This document shows, piece after piece, positions 1 to 6,800 of a DNA stretch of 7,245 nt. Position numbers and translations under genes: made by a program. This DNA is from an uncultured Leucobacter sp. (lineage in GTDB: Bacteria; Actinomycetota; Actinomycetes; Actinomycetales; Microbacteriaceae): positions 1-7,245 of the forward strand of contig CALMSE010000175.1 of assembly GCA_937872275.1 (NCBI GenBank). The letters are read 5' to 3'. The notes under the pieces are model-generated. The model was not told the origin of the DNA. It made no database searches and was given only the letters and a program-made list of their open reading frames with translations. Position 1 is the stretch's first letter. The number at the start of each line of letters is the position of its first letter.

Positions 1-440
1 AGCATCTCGGCGAAGTCGGTGGCGTCGTCGCCGCCGGCGCCCGAGCGGATCGTGACGACCGCCGCGCGCTCGTCGTACTCGCCGGAGAGCATGGTCTGCA
101 CCTCGAGCTCGCCCACGAGCGCCTCGATCGAGTCGAGCTCGGCGCGCGCTTCCTCGGCGGAGGCCTCGTCGTCCATCTCCTGGGCGAGCTCGATCAGCAC
201 GTCGAGATCGTCGAGGCGCTGCTCGACGCCGCGCAGGCGCTTCACGCGCGACTGGCGGTGCGAGAGGCCGCTCGTGACCTTCTGCGCCTCCACCGGATCG
301 TCCCAGAGGCCGGGCGCCGCGGCCTGCTCCTCGAGTTCGACGATCTCCCGCTCCAGCCGGGGCAGATCGAGCACCGCGGCGATGTCGGAGAAGGTTGCGC
401 GCACAGCCTTGATGCGGCCGGCCAGATCGATTTCGAGCAT
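1..440 (-). CDS. prfB: Peptide chain release factor 2, N-terminal part (cut by window edge)
   Basis: Release factor 2 recognises UGA and UAA stop codons on the ribosome and triggers peptide release in the cytoplasm. About 146 codons are visible, read leftwards from ATG at 440-438; the C-terminal part, including the stop-recognition and GGQ motifs, lies outside the window. The visible protein starts MLEIDLAGRIKAVRATF and contains the family block APGLWDDPVEAQKVTSGLSH (about residues 47-66). A helical, acidic N-terminal domain follows, then LSGEYDERAAVVTIRSGAGG near residues 119-138, where domain 2 begins. This pattern matches actinobacterial RF2 closely. The frame is open throughout, so the in-frame UGA near codon 26 used for autoregulatory frameshifting in E. 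coli prfB is absent. A GGGGA stretch lies 2 bases upstream of the ATG, close for a Shine-Dalgarno site. It is divergent from the surface-protein gene, and a functional link is not apparent. RF1 is less likely because of the WDDP..AQKV block. Confidence 0.95.
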   Translation of the reverse strand, partial: MLEIDLAGRIKAVRATFSDIAAVLDLPRLEREIVELEEQAAAPGLWDDPVEAQKVTSGLSHRQSRVKRLRGVEQRLDDLDVLIELAQEMDDEASAEEARAELDSIEALVGELEVQTMLSGEYDERAAVVTIRSGAGGDDATDFAEM

Positions 441-448
441 GATCCCCG

Positions 449-454
449 ATTCTA
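449..454 (-). promoter_or_regulatory. Candidate -10 element for prfB (near-leaderless)
   Basis: Read on the minus strand, TAGAAT fits the TANNNT -10 consensus and ends 8 bases before the prfB ATG. Transcription from it would start about 2-3 bases before the start codon, so the message would be almost leaderless and the GGGGA at 443-447 would be mostly or wholly outside the transcript. I see no good -35 hexamer at 16-18 bp, so this is tentative; the real promoter could lie further upstream. Confidence 0.35.
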
Positions 455-504
455 CCGGTGCGGGCCGGACCGAACGGCGCCGCCTGCGAGAAGTTCGGCG
501 CGCG

Positions 505-527
505 ATAACCCCCAATCACGGGGATAC
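505..527. promoter_or_regulatory. Imperfect inverted repeat in the prfB/surface-gene intergenic region
   Basis: ATAACCCC (505-512) and GGGGATAC (520-527) form an imperfect inverted repeat (6 of 8 positions pair) around a 7-base centre. It sits about 65 bp upstream of prfB and about 143 bp upstream of the surface-protein start, in DNA with no gene. This could be a binding site for a dimeric regulator; the regulator is unknown and the match could be chance in GC-rich DNA. The rest of 441-669 shows no convincing plus-strand promoter. Confidence 0.3.
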
Positions 528-656
528 CGCCACGGTGGCGAGGGTGAGACCTTGGAACTCTGGGCCATTGTGCGCGCTGAGCGGGGGCACGAGGAGCATC
601 ACCGGTTCCGGTCGAGCGGTCGTGCCCGCTGCATGCACAGGTGAGTACGAGAATTC

Positions 657-662
657 GAGGGG
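657..662 (+). promoter_or_regulatory. Ribosome binding site of the surface-protein gene
   Basis: GAGGGG lies 7 bases upstream of ATG 670 and decides this start. The frame is open far upstream, but the upstream translation is a shadow of prfB and intergenic DNA, and a signal peptide begins exactly after this site. Confidence 0.8.
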
Positions 663-2048
663 TCTCTCTATGAACGTCAGCCGTCGGGCGTGTCGCACGC
701 GCACCGGTCTTCGTCTGCGCACGATGGCGGTGGCGATCCTGGCGGTGGGCGCGCTCCTCGCGCCGATCGCCGGAACCGCCACGCCGGCGGCTGCGGCCGA
801 TCCTGCCGTTGCGGGGATCTACGCCTACTCGAGCGGGGCGGGCATCGTCAGCGGCGACACGTGGGAGTACAACATCGACATCTCCTGTTCCGGCGGCAAC
901 TGCGACGACGGCGAGATATTCATCCCCTTCGACCACGGCATGGACCGGGCGTGGGCGTACGAGGCCGTCATCTACGACGGCAACGCGGTCTCCTCCAGCG
1001 GCGTCACCACGAAGGACGGCGTCGAGGGCTACTCGATCACGTTGGCCGATCCCCTCGCGCAGGGCTACCTGGGGCTGCTGCTGCGGGTCACGCCGACGCG
1101 CGGCTTCGTGCCGAACGGGCACGTGTGGGGCTTCTCCCCTTCATTCAGCTTCACCTCCGAGGGCGTCCCGGCCACCGTCCACGCGGAGGACGCCTGGGGC
1201 GGCGGTGTATGGGACTGGACCTGGACGGAAAGCTCGTTGTCCGCTTCGATGAATCCCGGTTTCGCCGTGGGTCTCGAACCGCAGACGGAAGGCGCGATCC
1301 ACGAGAACACGGCTCGCGTGGCCCCCGGGGATCCGCTCTACCTCCGCTGGAGTACGCAGCAGGAACTCGGCACCCTCTACAACGACGTGAGCAAGCCGGT
1401 CACGGTCGCCTTCACCGTTCCGGCGGGGATCACCTACATGCCCGACCGGAGCGACACGGATGGCGTGGTCTACGACTCCGCAACGCGTGCGATGACGATC
1501 ACCCGCACCGTCGATCCCGCGGTGTCCACGTACTACTCCGAATGGGGCCGAGTCGTCTTCCGCGTCGATGACGATGCGACGGGCACCATTCTGGCGAATC
1601 CCGTCGTGCTCAGCATGACCGGGATCGGCGCCACGACTCCCGCCACGCGCACGGCCAACACCAGAGTCACCGTCGCGGCCTTCTCCCTCTCCCGCAACCT
1701 GTTCGGCCTCACCCCGGCCGGAAACCTCGTCGTGTCCCGAATGACCCCGTCGGAGCCGGAGAGAACGGACAGCGGGCTCACGGGAACCGAGTCGATCACC
1801 CGGCGTTCGGCGTACTACAGCGTCTCCTCCTACATGGACAACAGCACCGACTACTGGTCGAAGTTCACCTGGGTCGTGCCGTGCTCCGACGATCCCCTGG
1901 CGCCGACTCCCCAGCGCCCGGTGGGCGGCTACACCTCGCCCCCCAGCGCGGACGCGTACTGTCAGGGCGAGACCGTGCTGAAGCCGCGCGCCATCCAGGT
2001 GCACGGCCCGGCCGAGACCGGCGCATCGATCGACTACGTGCTGCACCT

Positions 2049-2062
2049 CCGCGACGGTCGAC
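2049..2062 (+). other. Frameshift point within the surface-protein gene
   Basis: The first frame reads LHLRDG and then GRPRR before TGA at 2071-2073. The -1 frame reads STQTLTVTVETG from 2058. The natural join is LHLRDG-STQTLTVTV, which needs one extra base between GG (2056-2057) and TCG (2058-2060). There is no run of four or more identical bases and no X-XXY-YYZ slippery heptamer, so a one-base deletion or a base-call error is more likely than programmed slippage. Confidence 0.8.
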
Positions 2063-3566
2063 CCAGACGCTGACGGTGACGGTCGAGACCGGGGAGCACG
2101 ACGATTCGCTGCGCGTCGCCATCCCCGACGGACTCGACGTGGTCGCGATCTCGGCCGACTACTTCGTTCCCTCGCGCACCACGAGCGCGGACAAGACCGT
2201 CACGCTGGTGGACACCAAGATCCTGCTGGGAGTGCCCGACCGCGCCGGCCTGCAGCACGGCACCGAGATCGAGTCGCTCACCCACTTCCAGGGCAAGACG
2301 ATCGAGACCGATCCCTGGATCAACGTCACCAGGCGCGTCGCCTCCCTCGTGCTCTGGGACGGCGAGCCGAGCGTCGAGATGGCGGGTCACGATCTCAGCC
2401 TCCCGCTGAGCGCAGGTGGAACGACGGCCAACCCGTTGAACGCCGTCGTCTCCCGCTCGCACCTCGTGATGGGCGATGCGCAGGCGGAAGCGCAGAACGC
2501 GCGCACCGTGTTCCTCTTCCCCGCGACGTCGACCGGCATCCGGCTCGTCGATCCGATGTCCACCCCCGATGTTCAGGATCTGCTGGCGGACTACGGCGGC
2601 GCGGTCGCCTACTTCGCCGACTACCGGGGCACGGGGCGCCAGGCGTGGGAGGTCACCGGCCCGGCGACCGTCGGCCTGCACCGGGGGATGTACCAGCTCT
2701 TCACCGTGCAGGGCGCACAGGCGGGCGTCTACCGCTATGACGTGTACACGGGGCTCGACGGCCGGGCGAATCCGGGAGAGTGCTTCACCCTGCCGGAGCG
2801 GGACCCGGATCGGTGGGAGGGCTACAACGGCGAGAGCGCCGACCTGGTCGCGCCGAGCTTCTGGCCGGTCGCGGGCACCGGCACCTGCCATGTCTCCGGC
2901 TCGATCACCCTCACGGGCTCGACGAGCGGCTTCCGGCTCACCAAGGAGATCCGCGAGAACCCGAACGAACTGTTCGACGCCCCGGACGCCCCCATCTCCA
3001 CCGACGACGGCGCTCTCCAGTACCGGCTGACTTTCGCGAACATCGGCCCGAGCTCGCTCGATCGCGTCGTCATGTACGACCTGCTCCCGAGCCCGGGCGA
3101 TACCGGCACGGTCGGCGAACTGCTGAAGCGGGAGCGCGGTTCGACCGCGCGCGCCGTGCTCACCGAGCCGGTGACGGCTCCGGCCGGATACTCGGTCGCC
3201 TACTCCACCGCCGAGGTGCCCTGTCGGCCCGAGGCGAACGCCGCGATCAGCGGATGCGTCGACGACTGGTCGACCGCCCTCCCGGCCGACCTCCCGGCGG
3301 TGACCGCGATCCGCATCGCATCGGATGCGGGTACGACCCTGGTCTCGGGGGCGGTCGAGCAGGTGACGGTCGAAGCGGCGATCCCCGCGGAGAGCGCGCC
3401 GGGCTCGCTCGCCTGGAACTCGATGTCGGGTGTCGCGGGGACGGTCGGCTCGCCCTCCATGCTGCAGGCCGCGGAGACGGGCTCGGTGGGCGCTCGGTTC
3501 GGAACCGAGATCGCACCGCAGGAGCCCGTGCAGGAACCCGGGCGAGAACCCGACCCGGAGTCCGGA

Positions 3567-3677
3567 ATACCCGTGACCGGTTCGGACGCCCTCTGGTTTC
3601 TGCTGGGAATCGGCGTCGTGCTGCTCATGGCCGGCGGTGCGACCGTCGCGATCCGCCTCCGCCGCGTCCGCACGCGC
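3567..3677 (+). other. Cell-wall sorting signal (IPVTG variant of LPXTG)
   Basis: IPVTG (3567-3581) is followed by a hydrophobic stretch (roughly LWFLLGIGVVLLMAGGATVA) and the tail RLRRVRTR just before the stop. The order of motif, membrane segment and positive tail is the classic sortase substrate layout, with Ile in place of the usual Leu. The preceding QEPVQEPGREPDPESG looks like a wall-spanning spacer. Sortase would cleave between Thr and Gly and attach the protein to peptidoglycan. Confidence 0.8.
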
Positions 3678-3687
3678 TGAACCGACA

Positions 3688-3720
3688 GGGGAGGCGCGAC
3701 CCGGCGGGCCGCGCCTCCCC
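3688..3720 (+). terminator. GC-rich hairpin after the surface-protein gene
   Basis: GGGGAGGCGCG (3688-3698) pairs perfectly with CGCGCCTCCCC (3710-3720), an 11-bp stem. Inside it, after an A/C mismatch, CCC pairs with GGG around a 3-base loop. It starts 8 bases after the stop codon. No T-run follows, so it would be a U-less terminator of the kind often seen in actinobacteria. It could also stop transcription arriving from the opposite strand. Confidence 0.7.
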
Positions 3721-3761
3721 GATCGCGAGCCGGTTCCCTCGGGAGCCCGGATGCGCAGAGA

Positions 3762-3788
3762 GCGGGAGCCGCATCGAGCGGCCCCCGC
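3762..3788 (-). terminator. GC-rich hairpin after the permease gene
   Basis: On the minus strand GCGGGGGCCGC (3788-3778) pairs with GCGGCTCCCGC (3772-3762) around the loop TCGAT: 11 pairs including one G-U. On the plus strand the same position is an A/C mismatch, so the structure is better in the permease transcript. It begins 9 bases past the permease stop. No U-run follows. Confidence 0.65.
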
Positions 3789-3796
3789 GCAGGCGC

Positions 3797-5227
3797 CTAC
3801 TCGGGCAGATCGGGCACCTTGTTGAAGCCCGTCACCGGCTGACCTTCGTCGAACGCGGCCGCCTTCCTGCGGAAGCCGCGGGTCAGCACGATCAGATAGA
3901 CGAAGCCGATCGCCGCCCAGATCAGGCCGCCGATGAGGGCGTCGGCGTGCAGATTGGCCCACAGGATCCCCGTCATCGCCACGCCGATACCCGGCAGCAC
4001 GATGAAGGTGAAGATGTCGCGGGGCGTCTTGCGGCGGCCCTTGCGGATCGCGAACCAGGCGATCACCGAGATGTTCACGAAGGAGAACGCGATGAGCGCT
4101 CCGAAGTTGATGAACGCGGCGATCATCTCGAGCGTGAACGCGATGGCGAGCATGCACACGAGGCCGGTGAGCACGATGTTGAACGTCGGCGTGTGGGTCC
4201 TCGGGTTGATGTACCCGAAGAAGCGCTTCGGCAGCACGCTGTTGCGGCCCATCACGAGCAGCATGCGCGAGACCGAGGCGTGCGAGGCGAGGCCCGAGGC
4301 CAGCGTCGCGCAGAAGCCGGCAGCGGTGAGCACCGCCATCAGCACGGGGCCGCCCACGAAGTCGCCGATGAGCGGCAGCGTCGAGTCCTCGATGAACTGC
4401 ATGTCGCCGCCCGGGGCGAACTCGTTCCAGTCGGGGAAGCGGAGCTGGGTGAAGTAGCCGGCGACGAGGAAGATCGCGCCGCCGAGGAGCACGGTGAGGA
4501 TGAGCGCCCGGGGCACGATCTTCGGGGTCTTGGCCTCCTCGACGTACATGGTGACGGCGTCGAAGCCGATGAAGGAGAAGCAGACGATGGTGGCGCCCAT
4601 GAGCACCGCGCCCATCGTCACCCCGTCGTGGAAGAAGGGCTGCATCGAGGCGACGGTACCGACGCCCTCGCCGCCCGCCAGCTGCGCCCACACCATGATG
4701 ACGAACACCACCATGACGACGATGGAGAACACGAGCAGGATCATGTTGACGTTCGAGGTGCCGCGCATCGTGAGGTAGATGATGCCCGTGGTCAGGATGC
4801 AGTAGAGCACGACCCAGACCCAGCCGGGGATGCCGGTGGTCTCGGGCGGGAACACCGCCTCGAGATAGCTGCGGATGATGAGGCAGTTCACCATGGGCAG
4901 CAGCATGTAGTCGATGAGCGAGGTCCAGCCGACCATGAAGCCGACGTTCGGGTGGATCGACTCGCGCACGTAGGTGTAGGCGGATCCGGCGCTCGGGATG
5001 GCCCCGGACATCTTGCCGTAGCTGATCGCGGTGAAGATCATCACGATGAGCGCGACGAGGTACGCGAGCGGAACCACGTTGTTCGTGTCTCGCGCCACCA
5101 TGCCGAAGGTGTCGAAGACCACGGTCGGCGTCATGTAGCCGAGGCCGAGGCCGACGATCGCCCAGAGTCCCAGGTTTCGCTTGAGTGTGGCTTTGCCCGC
5201 GCCGGTGCGAGCGGTGGTTGTGGCCAT
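3797..5227 (-). CDS. puuP: PuuP-type putrescine importer (APC family permease)
   Basis: This is a cytoplasmic-membrane permease of 476 residues in the amino acid-polyamine-organocation superfamily, with about 12 hydrophobic segments. It resembles E. coli PuuP (461 residues), a proton-linked putrescine importer, along its whole length. Shared blocks are LGYMTPTVVFDTFG (29-42), TAISYGKM (66-73), AGSAYTY (80-86), NVGFMVGWTSLIDY (94-107), GATIVCFSFIGFDAVT (211-226), TLASGLASHASVSR (308-321) and INFGALIAFSFVN (373-385). Tyr107 aligns with PuuP Tyr110, which from memory is reported as important for uptake. The start ATG at 5227-5225 lies 20 bases after the patD stop. The spacer is AT-rich and purine-rich with only a weak AGAGA-like ribosome site, so translation may be coupled to patD. 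The likely operon is patD-puuP, probably under the divergent Lrp-type regulator. Substrate is inferred from similarity and from patD; another amine or amino acid is possible. Confidence 0.88.
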   Translation of the reverse strand: MATTTARTGAGKATLKRNLGLWAIVGLGLGYMTPTVVFDTFGMVARDTNNVVPLAYLVALIVMIFTAISYGKMSGAIPSAGSAYTYVRESIHPNVGFMVGWTSLIDYMLLPMVNCLIIRSYLEAVFPPETTGIPGWVWVVLYCILTTGIIYLTMRGTSNVNMILLVFSIVVMVVFVIMVWAQLAGGEGVGTVASMQPFFHDGVTMGAVLMGATIVCFSFIGFDAVTMYVEEAKTPKIVPRALILTVLLGGAIFLVAGYFTQLRFPDWNEFAPGGDMQFIEDSTLPLIGDFVGGPVLMAVLTAAGFCATLASGLASHASVSRMLLVMGRNSVLPKRFFGYINPRTHTPTFNIVLTGLVCMLAIAFTLEMIAAFINFGALIAFSFVNISVIAWFAIRKGRRKTPRDIFTFIVLPGIGVAMTGILWANLHADALIGGLIWAAIGFVYLIVLTRGFRRKAAAFDEGQPVTGFNKVPDLPE

Positions 5228-5247
5228 CTATTCTCTACTTTCTTCAG

Positions 5248-6675
5248 TTATTCGCCGAGGTAGTGCATCACATGCTTGATCCGGGTGTAGTCCTCGAAGC
5301 CGTACATCGAGAGGTCCTTGCCGTGCCCTGAGTACTTGAAGCCGCCGTGCGGCATCTCCGAGACGAAGGGGATGTGGGTGTTGACCCACACGCAGCCGAA
5401 GTCGAGCCGCTTCGTCATCCGCATCGCGGTGCCGTGATCCCGCGTGAACACGGACGCCGCGAGCGCGTAGCGCACACCGTTCGCGAGGCGGGTCGCCTCC
5501 GCCTCGTCGGCGAAGGCCTGCACGGTGAGCACCGGCCCGAAGATCTCCTCCTGCACCGCCTCGTCGTCCTGGCGCATGCCGGTGACGACCGTGGGCTCGA
5601 TGAAGTAGCCGGTCTCCCCCGCTCGTCCGCCGCCGGTGACGACGGTCGCGTGGGCAGGCAGGCGGCTCAGCACGCCGAGCACGTTCTCGAACTGCCGCGC
5701 GTTGTTCATCGGCCCGTAGAAGGCGCCCTCCACGGGGCCGGTCGTCACCTCGCTCGCGATGTGCTCTGCGAGCCTCGCCACCAGTTCGTCGTGCACGCTC
5801 TCGTGAACGAGCAGGCGGGTCGCGGCGGTGCAGTCCTGGCCCGCGTTGAAGTAGGCGGCCGTCGCGATCGCCGCGGCCGCGGCCGCGAGATCGGCGTCGG
5901 GGAACACGATCGCGGGAGCCTTGCCCCCGAGTTCGAGGTGGGTGCGCTTCAGGCGATCCGCCGCCGAGTGCGCGACCTGCATGCCCGCCCGCACCGATCC
6001 GGTGATCGCCACGAGTTCGGGGGTCGGATGCGCGGTGAGCGCCTCGCCGGTGCTGCGGTCGCCGAGCACGACGTTGAAGACGCCGGGCGGCAGGATGCCG
6101 CGGGTGATCTCGGCGAGCAGCAGCGTCGACAGCGGCGTCGAGTCGCTCGGCTTCAGCACGATCGTGTTGCCCGCCGCGAGCGCCGGGCCGATCTTCCACA
6201 CCGCCATGTTCAGCGGATAATTCCACGGCGTGACCTGGCCCACGACCCCGATCGGCTCGCGCCGCACATAGGAGGTGTGGCCTGCCAGGTACTCGGCCGC
6301 GCCCTTGCCCTCGAGAGTCCGCGCCACGCCGGCGAAGAAGCGCAGCTGGTCGACCGACTGCGAGATCTCGTCGGCGACGATGCTGTGCCTGGGCTTGCCG
6401 CAGTCGAGCGACTCGGCGTCGGCGAACTCCTCGACCCGGCGCTCCATCTCCTCCGCGATGCGCCACAGCGCGAGGGAGCGCTGCTGCGGCGTCGTGTCGC
6501 CCCACTCTCCCGCAAAGGCCCGGGCCGCCGCGCGATAGGCGCGGTCCACGTCCTCCGCCGTCGAGACGGGCGATCGCGCGATCACCTCCTCCGTGACCGG
6601 GTCGATCACGTCGAAGCCCAGCGCCGCGGCGGAAGCCGTGAAGTCGCCGTCGATGAAGTTCTCGAGTATGCGCAT
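5248..6675 (-). CDS. patD: Gamma-aminobutyraldehyde dehydrogenase
   Basis: This NAD(P)-dependent aldehyde dehydrogenase (475 residues; E. coli PatD is 474) oxidises 4-aminobutanal to GABA, the second step of putrescine breakdown, in the cytoplasm. The whole fold is present: the Asn of PWNYPL (N152), K175 in LKPSD, TGS (225-227) at the cofactor site, the general base E248 in LELGGKAP, the catalytic C282 in NAGQDCTAATR, EEIFGPV (376-382) and MPHGGFKYSGHGKD near the end. PatD-specific stretches include CGKPRHS, LRFFAG, AAEYLAGHTS and KRTHLELGGKAP, which favour PatD over betaine or succinate-semialdehyde dehydrogenases. The ATG at 6675-6673 is the first possible start, because an in-frame stop lies at 6685-6687 on this strand. 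No Shine-Dalgarno sequence is present, and the promoter places the transcript start at or next to the ATG. It is the first gene of an operon with the permease. Confidence 0.9.
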   Translation of the reverse strand: MRILENFIDGDFTASAAALGFDVIDPVTEEVIARSPVSTAEDVDRAYRAAARAFAGEWGDTTPQQRSLALWRIAEEMERRVEEFADAESLDCGKPRHSIVADEISQSVDQLRFFAGVARTLEGKGAAEYLAGHTSYVRREPIGVVGQVTPWNYPLNMAVWKIGPALAAGNTIVLKPSDSTPLSTLLLAEITRGILPPGVFNVVLGDRSTGEALTAHPTPELVAITGSVRAGMQVAHSAADRLKRTHLELGGKAPAIVFPDADLAAAAAAIATAAYFNAGQDCTAATRLLVHESVHDELVARLAEHIASEVTTGPVEGAFYGPMNNARQFENVLGVLSRLPAHATVVTGGGRAGETGYFIEPTVVTGMRQDDEAVQEEIFGPVLTVQAFADEAEATRLANGVRYALAASVFTRDHGTAMRMTKRLDFGCVWVNTHIPFVSEMPHGGFKYSGHGKDLSMYGFEDYTRIKHVMHYLGE

Positions 6676-6681
6676 GGCGCA

Positions 6682-6709
6682 ATGCTAGTGGGAGATCGAG
6701 CCTCGTGAA
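6682..6709 (-). promoter_or_regulatory. patD promoter, predicted leaderless
   Basis: On the minus strand, TTCACG (6709-6704; 4 of 6 matches to TTGACA) is followed after 16 bp by TAGCAT (6687-6682; fits TANNNT). Six bases later comes the A of the patD ATG, so transcription should start on or next to the start codon. The absence of a ribosome binding site and the in-frame stop inside the -10 both agree with a leaderless message. Confidence 0.6.
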
Positions 6710-6723
6710 TACCTTTTTCACGA
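6703..6723. promoter_or_regulatory. Perfect 7-bp-arm palindrome, candidate Lrp-type operator
   Basis: TCGTGAA (6703-6709) and TTCACGA (6717-6723) are exact inverted repeats around the AT-rich centre TACCTTT. The left arm covers the -35 of the patD promoter. The site lies between patD and the divergent Lrp/AsnC gene, where such regulators usually bind. Binding here could block polymerase at patD, but the protein-site link is inference. Confidence 0.55.
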
Positions 6724-6731
6724 CACGAATC

Positions 6732-6757
6732 AGTTGAAGTTTGCCGTTTCCACAACT
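6732..6757. promoter_or_regulatory. Second, weaker inverted repeat in the divergent region
   Basis: AGTTG (6732-6736) and CAACT (6753-6757) are inverted around 16 bases. The region 6710-6775 is clearly AT-richer than the genes beside it and must also carry the promoter of the Lrp-type gene. Possible hexamers such as TTGAAG (6734-6739) and ACTAAT (6755-6760) are spaced 15 bp apart, which is short, so I do not call that promoter firmly. Confidence 0.3.
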
Positions 6758-6800
6758 AATTCCTTTGCATTTTCGGAGATGTGATGTCAGGATCAGTAGC

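Larger units (their letters stand above)
670..3680 (+). pseudogene. Sortase-anchored DUF11-type surface protein, frameshifted
   Basis: This is a large secreted cell-surface protein of unknown exact function, probably structural or adhesive. Two open frames join end to end: 670-2073 (467 residues before TGA) and about 2058-3680 in the -1 frame. Restoring one base near 2057 gives a continuous protein of about 1003 residues. Residues 1-43 are a signal peptide: an Arg-rich start, a hydrophobic core AVAILAVGALLAPIAG and likely cleavage after TPAAAA. A long beta-rich region with no recognised domain follows. From about residue 765 to 950 a DUF11-like module is suggested by LQYRLTFANIGPSSLDRVV, YDLLP and CRPE...CVDDW. 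A Pro/Glu-rich spacer precedes the sorting signal IPVTG (967-971), a hydrophobic helix and an Arg-rich tail. The mature part has eight cysteines in four local pairs. As read, the N-terminal half would be secreted unanchored, and the C-terminal half has the anchor but no signal peptide. It may be a true pseudogene or a sequencing error. Confidence 0.85.

Noticed and set aside
2049..2073. Programmed -1 ribosomal frameshift in the surface-protein gene
   Set aside because: There is no slippery heptamer before the TGA and no obvious stimulatory structure that I could support. Mutation or sequencing error is simpler.
2076..3680. The second half of the surface-protein gene as an independent gene starting at GTG 2076
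   Set aside because: There is no ribosome binding site at suitable spacing and no signal peptide, although the product ends in a sortase signal, so an independent functional gene is unlikely.
2034..4691. Very long open frame on the minus strand (885 codons)
   Set aside because: It runs antisense through the surface-protein gene and out of frame through the permease. Its translation is Arg/His/Gly-rich low-complexity sequence with no domain, as expected from high-G+C shadow frames.
2780..5263. Long open frame on the plus strand (827 codons)
   Set aside because: It overlaps the surface-protein gene out of frame and then the permease in antisense. Its composition is dominated by Arg, His, Asp and Glu with no recognisable motif.
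5865..5892. GCC/GCG-rich repeat inside patD
   Set aside because: It encodes an alanine run (DLAAAAAAIATAA) in a helix of the dehydrogenase and is ordinary codon bias rather than a functional repeat.
5347..6708. 453-codon open frame opposite patD
   Set aside because: It lies fully antisense to a gene with complete aldehyde dehydrogenase motifs, and its translation is Arg/His-rich and featureless.
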